Shown here: positions 52,734 through 61,446 of the stretch, in pieces
How positions within the stretch are numbered: position 1 is the first letter of the stretch
Layout of the letters: every line of letters begins with the position of its first letter
NCBI RefSeq assembly: GCF_000620145.1
Contig: NZ_JHVM01000008.1
Coordinates: 124,001-188,000 of the forward strand
Source: Deefgea rivuli DSM 18356
GTDB taxonomy: Bacteria; Pseudomonadota; Gammaproteobacteria; Burkholderiales; Chitinibacteraceae
Length of the DNA stretch: 64,000 bases
Reading direction: 5' to 3'
Translations under genes and position numbers: made by a program
Notes under the pieces: model-generated
Told to the model about the DNA's origin: nothing
What the model saw: only the letters and a program-made list of their open reading frames with translations
Database searches by the model: none

Positions 52734-53660
52734 ATGAAAATTATTTTCGCAGGAACTCCCGATTTTGCGGCTCAAGCACTCAGTGCGCTGATCGCTGCGG
52801 GGCATGAAATCGTCATGGTGCTCACTCAGCCTGATCGCCCGAGTGGCCGTGGCATGAAGCTCACGCCTTCTGCCGTGAAAAATGTCGCTCTAGAGCAGCA
52901 AATCCCAGTGTACCAGCCTGAAAAATTACGCAGCGCAGAGCAACAAGCACCTTTAATGGGTATAGACGCCGATGTCATGGTGGTTGCTGCTTACGGCCTG
53001 ATACTACCGCAAATTATTTTAGATTTACCGCGCTTTGGTTGCCTGAATATTCATGCTTCATTGCTGCCGCGCTGGCGCGGTGCTGCACCGATTCAGCGCG
53101 CGATTTTGGCTGGTGATCAAGCCACCGGCATCACCATTATGCAAATGGATGTAGGGCTAGATACCGGTGATATGTTGTCGGTGCATGTGACGCCGATCAT
53201 GCCAGATGACAATGCCGCCACCTTGCACGACAAACTGGCAGCACAAGGTGCAGAGGCGATTGTCGATGCGCTGGCTAATTTAAGCAGCCTAGAACGCCGC
53301 GTGCAGCCCGCAGAAGGCGTCACTTACGCTGAGAAATTAAGCAAAGAAGAAGCATTGATTGATTGGACGCAGACAGCCACGCAGTTGGATTTAAAAATCC
53401 GTGCCTTTAACCCCTTCCCTAGCGCACAAACCTCACTCGATGGCGTTATATTGAAATTATGGCGCGCCACGCCCATCGACGGAACAGGCGTGATCGGTTC
53501 GATTATCGCCATCGATAAAGAAGCCATCACCATCGCCTGTGGCAGCGGCGCTTTGCGCGTCACTGAATTACAAAAATCCGGCGGCAAGCGTTTGAGTGCT
53601 AATGCGTTTTTAGCCGGCTCTCCACTTGAAGTTGGCACGCAATTTGCAGTTAACGTTTAA
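52734..53660 (+). CDS. fmt: Methionyl-tRNA formyltransferase
   Basis: Formylates initiator Met-tRNA using 10-formyltetrahydrofolate. The 308 residues have the catalytic-core signature [20 protein letters not shown] and the N-terminal [17 protein letters not shown]. The C-terminal OB-like domain (about 205-305) is present. It sits in the conserved def-fmt-htpX-rsmB order. Confidence 0.95.
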   Translation: MKIIFAGTPDFAAQALSALIAAGHEIVMVLTQPDRPSGRGMKLTPSAVKNVALEQQIPVYQPEKLRSAEQQAPLMGIDADVMVVAAYGLILPQIILDLPRFGCLNIHASLLPRWRGAAPIQRAILAGDQATGITIMQMDVGLDTGDMLSVHVTPIMPDDNAATLHDKLAAQGAEAIVDALANLSSLERRVQPAEGVTYAEKLSKEEALIDWTQTATQLDLKIRAFNPFPSAQTSLDGVILKLWRATPIDGTGVIGSIIAIDKEAITIACGSGALRVTELQKSGGKRLSANAFLAGSPLEVGTQFAVNV

Positions 53661-53695
53661 TTTCATCGCGCAGCCCCACGCAAGGAATCAGCCTC

Positions 53696-54547
53696 ATGGA
53701 TAACTGGTTTAAAACGACGCTACTGATGGCCGCCATTTTGGCGCTGTTTATGCTGATGGGTGGACTCATTGGTGGCCGTAGCGGCATGTTGATGGCACTG
53801 ATTTTGGGTGGCGGAATGAATATTTTCGCTTACTGGAACTCGGACAAGATGGTGCTCAAAATGTATAACGCGCATCAAGTCGATGCGCGTACTGCACCCG
53901 AACTCTATGGCATGGTCGAAGAACTTGCGCGCAACGCCGGCTTGCCGATGCCTAAAGTTTTCGTTATTGATGAAGACCAACCCAATGCCTTTGCGACGGG
54001 GCGCAATCCAGAAAATGCCGCCGTTGCGGCCACTACGGGCATTATGCGCGTGCTGTCGTATCGTGAATTACGCGGCGTAATGGCGCATGAATTAGCCCAT
54101 GTGCAACATAGGGACATTTTGATTTCAACGATTTCGGCAACGATGGCCGGTGCAATTTCGGCACTCGCCAACTTTGCGATGTTTTTCGGTGGCCGCGACA
54201 GCAACGGCAATAGCATCAATCCAATTGCCAGAATTGCTCTCGCGCTGCTCGCGCCACTTGCTGCTAGCGTGATCCAAATGGCGATTTCCCGCTCACGCGA
54301 ATTTGAAGCCGATGCGGGCGGCGCACGGATTTCGGGAGATCCAGCAGCACTGGCCGATGCCTTATTAAAAATTGAAGCCTTTGCGCGTGGCATTCCACTC
54401 CATACCGCTGAAGCGCATCCAGCAACGGCGCAAATGATGATTATCAACCCCTTGCGTGGCGGCGGCCTGCAAGATTTATTTCGCACTCATCCACGCACCG
54501 AAGAGCGCGTTACGCGGCTCAGAAACATGAGCCACGGCAGAATTTAA
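53696..54547 (+). CDS. htpX: Membrane zinc metalloprotease HtpX
   Basis: An inner-membrane protease that degrades misfolded membrane proteins. The 283 residues have N-terminal spans (about 5-25 and 30-45), the HExxH site in [12 protein letters not shown], a third ligand in [10 protein letters not shown] and two further spans (about 145-165, 175-195). The size matches the family. Confidence 0.94.
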   Translation: MDNWFKTTLLMAAILALFMLMGGLIGGRSGMLMALILGGGMNIFAYWNSDKMVLKMYNAHQVDARTAPELYGMVEELARNAGLPMPKVFVIDEDQPNAFATGRNPENAAVAATTGIMRVLSYRELRGVMAHELAHVQHRDILISTISATMAGAISALANFAMFFGGRDSNGNSINPIARIALALLAPLAASVIQMAISRSREFEADAGGARISGDPAALADALLKIEAFARGIPLHTAEAHPATAQMMIINPLRGGGLQDLFRTHPRTEERVTRLRNMSHGRI

Positions 54548-54554
54548 CCATTAA

Positions 54555-54603
54555 GGGTATTTAGTTGCATGCCTTAGCCACTAAAGCCCACAGATCAATA
54601 CCC
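54555..54603. repeat. 49-bp GGGTAT-N37-ATACCC element, copy D
   Basis: GGGTAT (54555-54560) and ATACCC (54598-54603), 49 bp. The interior is less AT-rich than other intergenic copies but keeps ATGCC and TAAAGCC in register. It lies between htpX and rsmB, directly before a hairpin. Confidence 0.75.
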
Positions 54604-54606
54604 CCA

Positions 54607-54627
54607 AGCCCGACTTTTGGTCGGGCT
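54607..54627 (+). terminator. Hairpin, possible htpX terminator
   Basis: AGCCCGAC (54607-54614) pairs perfectly with GTCGGGCT (54620-54627), loop TTTTG. AT-rich bases follow but no proper T-run, so termination may be partial. Confidence 0.6.
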
Positions 54628-54647
54628 AATAATTTGGACAATACATA

Positions 54648-55946
54648 ATGTTTATCACTCAGAAATTAGCCAGCCAAACGGTCGCTCAAGTTTTAGCAGG
54701 AAAAAATCTCACCGAAGCGCTCAATGCCGTTTGGCGAAATAACCCCGACCTCGAATCAGGTCAACGCGGCGCAATTCAGGATATTAGCTATGGCACTTTA
54801 CGCCAACTTGGTCTAGTAGAAGGCGTTTTAAAACAATTATTACGCAGCCCTTTGCACGAAGCTGAACTTAAATCGCTACTACTGATCAGCATCTACCAAC
54901 TACAATTCTCACGCGCTGCACCCCACACCATCGTGGATCATGCGGTCAAAGTAGCGGCGCAAACCGGTAGTGGCTTTGGCAAAGGCCTGGTCAATGGCGT
55001 ATTGCGTAGCTTTTTACGCGGAAAAGACGAACTTGTTCGCCGTGCTCAAGCCAACGAAGTGGGTCAATATTCGCACCCAGCTTGGTGGATTAAAACCATG
55101 AAAGCGGCTTACCCAGAGCAATGGCAAGACATCCTGAACGCCAATAATCAGCATCCGCCGATGACATTGCGCGTCAATCCACAGCACACCACCGTCAATG
55201 ATTATTTGAATTTACTGAGCACTAGCAATATCGATGCCGTCGTATTGGATGACAGTGCGATCTGTCTCAAACGCCCAACAAGTGTGGATTCTTTACCACA
55301 CTTTTTTGATGGTTGGGTTTCGGTACAAGATTGGGGCGCACAAGCGGCCGCAAAGTTACTCGACTTGCAAGATGGGCAATCCGTGCTGGACGCTTGCGCG
55401 GCGCCAGGCGGTAAGACTGGGCATATTTTAGAAACCGCTAAGGTCACTTTAACCGCGCTAGATAACGATGCAATGCGCCTTAAACGCGTTGAAGACAATC
55501 TAAAACGACTTAATAAATCAGCGACCTTACTGCTTGGTGACGCATCAGAACCTAATACTTGGTGGAATGGTCAGCAATTTGATCGCATTCTTGCTGACGT
55601 GCCTTGCTCAGCGACCGGTGTGACGCGCCGCCATCCTGACATCAAGTGGCTGCGCCGCAATGAAGACCTGGCTAATTTTGCTCGCCAGCAGGCAAAAATG
55701 CTCGATGCGCTCTGGCCGCTCGTAGCGCCAAACGGCAAACTCCTGTACGCTACGTGCTCTGTTTTTCCTATAGAAAATGCCGCTTCAGCCGAAGCTTTTG
55801 CACTACGCCATCCAGATGCAAAACGCTTGGATCTACCTGTTCAAGCGCTGCCTCATGGTCAATCTATAGATGGTCAGTTATTACCCACTGCGGAACATGA
55901 TGGTTTTTATTACGCTCTATTCGTAAAGACCCCGCATGAAATCTAA
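54648..55946 (+). CDS. rsmB: 16S rRNA m5C967 methyltransferase RsmB
   Basis: Methylates cytosine in 16S rRNA. The 432 residues have a NusB-like N-terminal domain (about 1-140) and a SAM-dependent domain with LDACAAPGGKTGHILE, the conserved DVPCSATGVTRRHPDI (catalytic Cys in PCS) and YATCSVFPIENA. The last residues (FVKTPHEI) are foreign: an integrative element is inserted at the DGFYYAL codons. The displaced native 3' end, encoding ALFSKS and a stop, is found at 61944-61972. The protein is thus intact but with a rewritten tail. Confidence 0.94.
   Translation: MFITQKLASQTVAQVLAGKNLTEALNAVWRNNPDLESGQRGAIQDISYGTLRQLGLVEGVLKQLLRSPLHEAELKSLLLISIYQLQFSRAAPHTIVDHAVKVAAQTGSGFGKGLVNGVLRSFLRGKDELVRRAQANEVGQYSHPAWWIKTMKAAYPEQWQDILNANNQHPPMTLRVNPQHTTVNDYLNLLSTSNIDAVVLDDSAICLKRPTSVDSLPHFFDGWVSVQDWGAQAAAKLLDLQDGQSVLDACAAPGGKTGHILETAKVTLTALDNDAMRLKRVEDNLKRLNKSATLLLGDASEPNTWWNGQQFDRILADVPCSATGVTRRHPDIKWLRRNEDLANFARQQAKMLDALWPLVAPNGKLLYATCSVFPIENAASAEAFALRHPDAKRLDLPVQALPHGQSIDGQLLPTAEHDGFYYALFVKTPHEI
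55897..55915. repeat. attL core of the integrative element
   Basis: ATGATGGTTTTTATTACGC, identical to 61931-61949. It encodes the conserved DGFYYA end of RsmB, so the attachment site is inside a conserved coding sequence. Confidence 0.9.
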
Positions 55947-57465
55947 TATTCCATTGAATCAACCAGTTACTGCTACAGAAAGTGCTACACGGAGTGCTAC
56001 AGAGGACAGCTCCGTGCAACTGGTTTTCAAACGCCCTACTTCAGCAAATTGGCAAACCCGCTACCTAATTCCCGAAGATGTGAAAGGGGCATTCCCAGAT
56101 TCGCCCAACGGTCAAAAATGGAAATCAACAGAAACTGAAGACAAGGGTCAGGCAGAATTATTTGCCGTCCAGTTTCTAGCGGACTGCCTGCGTCAATCAG
56201 AGATGTACCGCCACTTCAAAATTTGGGCTGCTATTGAAGTCACCCGTCTACCTCAAACAGAAGCAATCCAATTCGCACTACGACTAAAAACAGGTTACGC
56301 ATGGGAGCTTTACCAAGAGCAACGAGAAACCCAAGGTCAAATTATGCGAGTCGCTGCGGAGGCTTTGGGACTACCGATAGGGGAGAGTAATTCTTTCGTC
56401 GTTACAGCACCAGAAACAACCCATAGTGACGCTACACCTCTGCACACCAGCGGAACTACGCGAACTCAGCAAAGCTCAGCACCAGCGGTTAAAACGCAAA
56501 GCAAATCTACGGGCAGCAAGAAACTCACGCCTGATGGGTTCGAGAAGCTACTAACGCAATTACAAAGTGAACGCGCTCGTAATGGAAAGCCGCGTAAAGC
56601 GTCCTCACTGTCCTCTTGGGAAACCGTTGCGCGTGACTTTATGAAGTTTGTAGTTGATACGAATCAGACAGAAGTGCATGAAGCGCTGGGGCTGGATTAC
56701 AGAGACTGGCTGCGTGAGAGGAACTTATCCGCCAACACTCAAACGACACGCCTAGGTGCTTTGTCTGGCTGGTTCGACACAGGTAAACAATTGCGTATTG
56801 TGACGCTAAATCCCTTTATTAAAGTAAAAGGACTGGGAGCACCTCAACAAGACCGCGAATGTTGGCAAGCCCCCGATATGCGTACTATTCTAACCAACCT
56901 TCCGAGCGCAGAGGAAAACCCTTTGCTGCATTGGGCTGTGCGTATTGGCGCGGTAACGGGCATGCGAGGTGGTGAAGTAACGCAGCTACGCCCTCAAGAC
57001 GTCATGAAGTCTGACGGCTTTGTTTTCGTTTATGTCACACCTGAAGGCAGTAAAACCGAAGTACCCCGCTGGATACCCTTGCATACATCCGTTGCTGATG
57101 AGTTCTGGGGCTGGTTTCAGGAAGTAGGCTCAAAGCAACCAGAACGTATATTCAACGGCGTATCCTTAAAGGCTGGCTTATGGTCGCACAACTACAATAA
57201 AGCTTGGCGAAACCTGCGTAAAGCCTGTGGTTTGTATCGCAAAGGTATGGACTTCCATAGTCTTCGCCACTCGGTTGAAACATGGCAGCGTGGTATTGAA
57301 GGAATGCAAGATTCTTATTGCCGAGCAATGACTGGGCGCGCAGAAAAAGGCTCAAGCAATGGTTATGGAACGATTGCCGATGCATTGACATTTGCCCATA
57401 TCATCACTAAGGCGCAGCTATGGTATGACATAAAGACCAAAACATTAGCAGCCCCCGTTGATTAA
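55936..57465 (+). CDS. Tyrosine recombinase/integrase of the rsmB island
   Basis: Catalyses integration and excision at the rsmB site. The 509 residues have an N-terminal arm-binding/DUF6538-like part (about 30-60, FKRPTSANWQTRYLIPEDVK), a linker, a core-binding SAM-like domain (about 200-285) and a catalytic domain (about 310-495). Catalytic residues seen: R344 (TGMRGGE), H441 and R444 (DFHSLRHSVETW), and the likely nucleophile Tyr near 477 (SNGYGTI). ATG 55936 overlaps the rewritten rsmB end by 11 bp, so it may be read from the rsmB transcript. Confidence 0.9.
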   Translation: MKSNIPLNQPVTATESATRSATEDSSVQLVFKRPTSANWQTRYLIPEDVKGAFPDSPNGQKWKSTETEDKGQAELFAVQFLADCLRQSEMYRHFKIWAAIEVTRLPQTEAIQFALRLKTGYAWELYQEQRETQGQIMRVAAEALGLPIGESNSFVVTAPETTHSDATPLHTSGTTRTQQSSAPAVKTQSKSTGSKKLTPDGFEKLLTQLQSERARNGKPRKASSLSSWETVARDFMKFVVDTNQTEVHEALGLDYRDWLRERNLSANTQTTRLGALSGWFDTGKQLRIVTLNPFIKVKGLGAPQQDRECWQAPDMRTILTNLPSAEENPLLHWAVRIGAVTGMRGGEVTQLRPQDVMKSDGFVFVYVTPEGSKTEVPRWIPLHTSVADEFWGWFQEVGSKQPERIFNGVSLKAGLWSHNYNKAWRNLRKACGLYRKGMDFHSLRHSVETWQRGIEGMQDSYCRAMTGRAEKGSSNGYGTIADALTFAHIITKAQLWYDIKTKTLAAPVD

Positions 57466-57648
57466 CACCTAATTCATCCGCCTAATTTCATCGGACGCCA
57501 CCCGCTTACCAATTTAGCCACAGCCAAACTTGGATTGCAGCCCACTTTGATTGAAGGGTTTAAACTATGCGACAGGCAGCAGTCGGCCAGAAGCGGAAAC
57601 TCCGAGTATTGCCTCATTTGTTCAATGAAACAATTTAAGTGAGTGGAA

Positions 57649-57987
57649 ATGAACTTCTCTGAATATTATCTTGCTTTTCAAAAGTACTTAGATGTGCCAG
57701 AAGGAAGTTACTTTCCCAAAGAAATTGCAGCCTGTTTAGCAGCAGGGTATGAACTAAATCTTACCTTTGAGCAAATGAAATTATTTTTAGCAAAGCGCAC
57801 TGAAATAACAAGTGTAACCGTAGGTTTGATTTCTCGAACCACATCCCCAGAGGTAATTGAACAAATTCAACAAGCTAGGAATGCTGGCTTAGTGCATCCA
57901 AAAGAAATCTTAGCAACATTCCAGCCTAGTCAGGTTCGCAGTGAGTTGCATGAAAAAATATTCCGCTTAGACATCCTAAGTAAATAG
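57649..57987 (+). CDS. Island hypothetical protein 1 (112 residues)
   Basis: A small, soluble, mostly helical protein beginning MNFSEYYLAFQKYLDVPEGS. It has no recognised domain. ATG 57649 has GTGGA just upstream; a GTG two codons earlier is an alternative. It is AT-richer than the chromosome backbone. It is flanked by copies of a short repeat (near 57581 and at 58021), the same layout as the next two genes. Confidence 0.65.
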   Translation: MNFSEYYLAFQKYLDVPEGSYFPKEIAACLAAGYELNLTFEQMKLFLAKRTEITSVTVGLISRTTSPEVIEQIQQARNAGLVHPKEILATFQPSQVRSELHEKIFRLDILSK

Positions 57988-58020
57988 AGCTGAGTAACTA
58001 GTAAACGTTAAGAATTAACA

Positions 58021-58060
58021 TTTCCGCTTTGGGTCGGGTGCAGTAGCTCAAGTCGGCCAG
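58021..58060. repeat. Island 40-bp repeat, copy 1
   Basis: Starts TTTCCGCTTTGGGTCGGGTG and ends AGTCGGCCAG; 36 of 40 positions match 58688-58727. A shorter relative (AGTCGGCCAGAAGCGG) lies at 57581-57596. The left and right parts are partly complementary and can fold. Confidence 0.75.
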
Positions 58061-58175
58061 AAACAGACTTGTGGTAGTGCCGTAAAGCATTCACTCGTGC
58101 ATACAGCCATGAGAATATTGGTGGCGTCGGGTGTTATTCATTCACGCTCGACTCCGCCATTCTGGTGCACGCCGA

Positions 58176-58193
58176 TTAACTCAAACATTAGGC
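58176..58193 (+). repeat. Right half of an integron-type attC site
   Basis: TTAACTCAAACATTAGGC, closely like the conserved attC end (TTAACTCA...GCGTTAGGC) of integron gene cassettes, placed 4 bp before the ATG of the next gene, the usual distance in cassettes. Confidence 0.6.
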
Positions 58194-58197
58194 CGCT

Positions 58198-58572
58198 ATG
58201 CCTGAGCTATTGTGGAATCCCGTCGAATTTCTTGAAGCACTTAATGTCGTTCCAACTGAAGGCGAGTATGGAACTTATTATCTCTATCTTGTTGAACAAG
58301 CTGGGTTGCGACTCGAACTTTCTGTCTATCCTCTTGATAGTGATATTTCTGTCAAGATTTATGCGGGCCAGCAAGCAGAACCAATTATCAATCTTCAGTT
58401 GCTAGATTGCCCTGCAGCTAGAGTGGCGCAAGACAAGCGTGGACAGTACATAGAATTTGCTGCGGCAAATGCCTTTACCGGGCGCTATGATGAAACTTCT
58501 GCCGCTCCATATGGCTTTCGTCTCTGGCTAAATCCATATCTACAGATTGAACCTTACTCTTATCCAAGTTAG
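58198..58572 (+). CDS. Island hypothetical protein 2, integron-cassette-like gene
   Basis: 124 residues, soluble, no signal or spans; starts MPELLWNPVEFLEAL. The composition is beta-rich (RLELSVYPLDSDISVKIYAG), and I do not recognise a family. There is no clear ribosome site; instead the ATG follows an attC-like right end by 4 bp, and an attC-like left end (GTCTAATTATTTGGTC from 58587) follows the stop by 14 bp. That is the layout of an integron gene cassette. No integron integrase is in the window, so the cassette must have been captured elsewhere. Confidence 0.7.
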   Translation: MPELLWNPVEFLEALNVVPTEGEYGTYYLYLVEQAGLRLELSVYPLDSDISVKIYAGQQAEPIINLQLLDCPAARVAQDKRGQYIEFAAANAFTGRYDETSAAPYGFRLWLNPYLQIEPYSYPS

Positions 58573-58583
58573 TCAGACAAAAT

Positions 58584-58610
58584 GCGGTCTAATTATTTGG
58601 TCAACGTGAC
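58584..58610 (+). repeat. Left half of an integron-type attC site
   Basis: GTCTAATTATTTGGTCAACG (58587-58606) compares with the typical cassette end CCTAACAATTCGTTCAAGC. It lies 14 bp after the stop of the cassette-like gene. Confidence 0.5.
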
Positions 58611-58687
58611 GACTCAAAGATACGCTTTGGGTGGCCTAAAACGAGAATAACTAAGCACGTTCGGCGTCTGCTTCTTGCACAATCCAC

Positions 58688-58727
58688 TTTCCGCTATGGG
58701 TCGAGTGCAGTAGCTCTAGTCGGCCAA
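58688..58727. repeat. Island 40-bp repeat, copy 2
   Basis: Starts TTTCCGCTATGGGTCGAGTG; four mismatches to 58021-58060. It lies 30 bp before the start of the third small gene. A partial relative (TACGCTTTGGGTGGCC) is at about 58622-58637. Confidence 0.75.
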
Positions 58728-58756
58728 TAGCCGTCATTTAAATCATAGGTAATACC

Positions 58757-59101
58757 GTGAATTTCCCACCAAAACACATCCTCATTGACGCACTTCTAAC
58801 AGACAATTTTTATAATGTCGTCAGTCGTTTCCTTGATGGAAAATGGGGGGAACTACCTTCTGTTTGGAATTTATCATTTGATGAAGTAATTCAAGAAGGA
58901 ATACGTCGGGGTGTTGATTGCTTCATTATTGCCCGCCCCATCCATGAAGGCTATTGGCTATCTAAAAACGAAGATAAATATGTAGTGCAATATTTTGAAC
59001 GTGGCACAAACTTTGATATCTGTGAGTTCATTGATTTGAACTGTGCGTTTAAACACTACCTGCAATGCAAAATTAATTATTACCAATTGCAGTGTGCTTA
59101 A
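58757..59101 (+). CDS. Island hypothetical protein 3 (114 residues)
   Basis: A small soluble protein starting NFPPKHILIDALLTDNFYN, with FDEVIQEGIRRGVDCFIIARP in the middle and a Tyr/Cys-rich end. No family recognised. The frame opens at a GTG (58757) with AGGT upstream. AT-rich codon use sets it apart from backbone genes. It is followed 9 bp later by a hairpin related to the island repeat. Confidence 0.65.
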   Translation: MNFPPKHILIDALLTDNFYNVVSRFLDGKWGELPSVWNLSFDEVIQEGIRRGVDCFIIARPIHEGYWLSKNEDKYVVQYFERGTNFDICEFIDLNCAFKHYLQCKINYYQLQCA

Positions 59102-59110
59102 TTCTCTCAA

Positions 59111-59134
59111 GTCCGCTTTGGGTCGGAGGCGGAC
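59111..59134. repeat. Hairpin related to the island repeat
   Basis: GTCCGC (59111-59116) and GCGGAC (59129-59134) flank TTTGGGTCGGAG, which shares CCGCTTTGGGTCGG with the 40-bp repeat. It ends the gene-repeat alternation. Confidence 0.55.
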
Positions 59135-59342
59135 TTTCCATCTCAACGTCACGCATGCGTAACTTAATTATTGATTACCTTTGCTGAGCCGTTTCAGACA
59201 TCAGCAGATGAATCATCTAGCGCATAGTGCTTACCTGATACAGGATAACTCAATGAATAACGCCAGAAGCCTTGTAAATACTGACTTTGAAGCACACTGA
59301 GTCAACACCTGTAGACCATCAAAAAGAACACCCTAAGCAACC

Positions 59343-60221
59343 TTAGAACTCATCAAGCTCATTGACCACTTCTTCCATTTCCCCATCCTCAGCAAACCTG
59401 ATTTGCTTGGGCGTAAAGTCTTGGAATGAGACCGTATTTTCACCTGCCAACCTAGCTAACTCGCGGCCGATGGCATGGTACACACTCTCAGCGCCAACAT
59501 CAGGGTCGCTAATGAGTTGATGCACTTCATTGTTGGCACAAACACGCTGAGCCAGCTTTGTGAGTTCACTTTCAGATGAATCACGGAAAGGCATCTCGCG
59601 TTTTTCACCTAGGCGACTTTGAGCTTGCACGGCATTCCAACATTGCCAATACTCTGACTCACATCCTGCCGAATCAACAAGAGCCCACTGCTCCTTCGCC
59701 AGCTTTACCATTCTTCGCGCTGTCGGCTCGCTCCAGCCAGTAAATGCAAATTTCTCATACAGAACCTTGCCAGTTATCTTTAGGTCGGGCTCTCCGCTCC
59801 CCAGCCACTGCCAAATGACATGATTGACCTCACTACTGGACATACCGAGTTGCTGCGGTAAGTTGGCTCTGAGCTGTGCGGTAATAATTTCTTCAGCACT
59901 CGCCTCGGAGATAATCTCAGCGTCCACCATACGAATTTGCCGATTGCTTGGCCGAAACTCATTCGCCTTCTTAATACCCGCAAGACGGTAATAGCCATCA
60001 AGCAGAATATAGCTGCCATTGTCATCCAGATAAACAAGAAGTCGTCCAAGCTTGTCCTTCAGGCTTGGTTCCAAGTTCAGCCTGCGGGCGAGTTCTTTAG
60101 GAAAGCGTTCTTCATGCTTGACTCGCTTGGGCTTCAGATACCAAGTCCATGCATCTGGCTGGTGGACATTATGAATCATTGTGATGCTATCAATTTTGAT
60201 GCGCTGGTAACTGGATTTCAT
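59343..60221 (-). CDS. ParB-like DNA-binding protein of the island
   Basis: 292 residues. The N-terminal part (about 1-115) has ParB/Spo0J-like features: a FPKELARRL segment, LVYLDDNGSYILLDGYYRLAGIKKA (the family's G-x-x-R-x-x-A pattern) and IITAQLRANLPQQLGMS. A helix-turn-helix-like part follows (about 125-180, SSSEVNHVIWQWLG... SEPTARRMVKLAKEQ). It may act in stability, regulation or partition of the excised element. No ParA ATPase is present. Its start overlaps the upstream gene stop by 4 bp (ATGA). Confidence 0.7.
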   Translation of the reverse strand: MKSSYQRIKIDSITMIHNVHQPDAWTWYLKPKRVKHEERFPKELARRLNLEPSLKDKLGRLLVYLDDNGSYILLDGYYRLAGIKKANEFRPSNRQIRMVDAEIISEASAEEIITAQLRANLPQQLGMSSSEVNHVIWQWLGSGEPDLKITGKVLYEKFAFTGWSEPTARRMVKLAKEQWALVDSAGCESEYWQCWNAVQAQSRLGEKREMPFRDSSESELTKLAQRVCANNEVHQLISDPDVGAESVYHAIGRELARLAGENTVSFQDFTPKQIRFAEDGEMEEVVNELDEF

Positions 60222-60580
60222 TTTTCCTCGACAGGGAAGGGAAACTTTATCGTGCTCAAGTCAACGTGCCTGATAACTACGGTGTCGATTTCATGGCGCT
60301 TGGCGCGTTGCTCAGTGGTCTTATTGAGGCGCTTCTTCTTGTATAACTGAGGTTCAGGCAGTTCCTTGGAGTGCCCTGCCAGTATTCTCTCGGCCAATTC
60401 AATGGCTGCTTGCCGCAAGAGTTTAGCCTCGGTGGTTTTCAGTTTGAGGGCTGCTGAACGCAAAATGCCGCGCTCTTGACCATCCATGTAACACGACACA
60501 CGTTCTGTACGCTGCTCCATAGGATGAAGCTTGGGGCGACCATGTGGCAGACTAAAAGGGTTTCCGAATGGATTGCTCAT
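60218..60580 (-). CDS. Small basic protein, probable ribbon-helix-helix DNA binder
   Basis: 120 residues, basic. Residues about 24-70 (ERVSCYMDGQERGILRSAAL then AKLLRQAAIELAERIL) have the strand-helix-helix pattern of ribbon-helix-helix proteins such as MobC or CopG relatives. The ATGA overlap couples it to the ParB-like gene. A role in autoregulation or relaxosome-like DNA binding is inferred; no relaxase is seen. Confidence 0.6.
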   Translation of the reverse strand: MSNPFGNPFSLPHGRPKLHPMEQRTERVSCYMDGQERGILRSAALKLKTTEAKLLRQAAIELAERILAGHSKELPEPQLYKKKRLNKTTEQRAKRHEIDTVVIRHVDLSTIKFPFPVEEK

Positions 60581-60858
60581 TATTTAGGCACTGTAATAGG
60601 TTTAAACGTACGAAGACAGAATCATGGATTTTGCTTCAATACTTGATGCCGCCCCTTTGCATTGCCTTTGCGAGCTTTCATCAGGAGTCGAGCAGAAACA
60701 CTTAAATAGGATTTAGGCCACATTCAAACAAATTTGCTCATCTGGCAGCAAGGTAAATAGTTGGTTTAATAACCCCAAACAATATTCACCAAGCTCCCCC
60801 AATTTTACATCCTGCCCCTCGGATTTTTAAAAGCACTGAAAATACACCACAGCATCAA

Positions 60859-61446
60859 TCAAGCATTTACTAAGTCACTACATGCTCTCTTCACGCTGCT
60901 GATACTGATACTGAAGTAATCCGCAGTGGCCTTGATGGTTGCCCCCTGCTCAGTTCGCCAAGCTTTTACTTCAGCGTCATCTATGGTCTTGGGTTTACCT
61001 TTATAGCGCCCCTCTTCCTTGGCAATGGCAATGCCACGACTCTGCATCTCACGACGATTCTTGTAGTCCGCTTCACCTTGAGCAGCCATGAAAGCCAGCA
61101 CAGCGTCTCTTACTGCCTTCTGCATGGGGTCTGTGGTTCTACCGTCAAACTCCATTCCATTCATGGTGCAAATTACTTTAACGCCCTTCTCCATTAGGCC
61201 ACGCATAGTTACATGCAGTTCATCGTAACGGCGGCTTATGCGGTCTAGCCAGCGTACATATAGCGTATCTCCTTCACGAACCACCTTTAGCAGCTCTTGC
61301 CAGCCCGTACGCTCCACTGGGGCTACGTGATAACCAGACACACCCTCATCAATAAAGGAACGCTCACAACCAAGCTCTGAGGCTTCGCGGCGTTGTTGTT
61401 CACTATTCTGTTCCGATGTAGAAACTCGACCATAGTAGAAGTCCAT
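60859..61446 (-). CDS. Serine recombinase (resolvase/invertase family)
   Basis: 195 residues. The N-terminal catalytic domain has the nucleophile S9 in YYGRVSTSEQ, DEGVSGYHVAPVERTGW, and LYVRWLDRISRRYDEL with the catalytic arginines. The C-terminal helix-turn-helix (about 150-192) includes ATADYFSISISSVKRA. It probably resolves dimers of the element or inverts a segment; its crossover site is not identified. It appears in a second recombination role besides the tyrosine integrase. Confidence 0.9.
   Translation of the reverse strand: MDFYYGRVSTSEQNSEQQRREASELGCERSFIDEGVSGYHVAPVERTGWQELLKVVREGDTLYVRWLDRISRRYDELHVTMRGLMEKGVKVICTMNGMEFDGRTTDPMQKAVRDAVLAFMAAQGEADYKNRREMQSRGIAIAKEEGRYKGKPKTIDDAEVKAWRTEQGATIKATADYFSISISSVKRACSDLVNA

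Noticed and set aside
52958-53006. GGGTAT with only ATAC at the 49-bp distance in fmt (also 25735 and 34637)
   Set aside because: The right half-site is incomplete, so these are mentioned only as near-matches.
58097-58405. 102-codon plus-strand frame overlapping the cassette-like gene
   Set aside because: It covers the attC-like end and half of the better-supported frame 58198-58572; composition looks non-coding.
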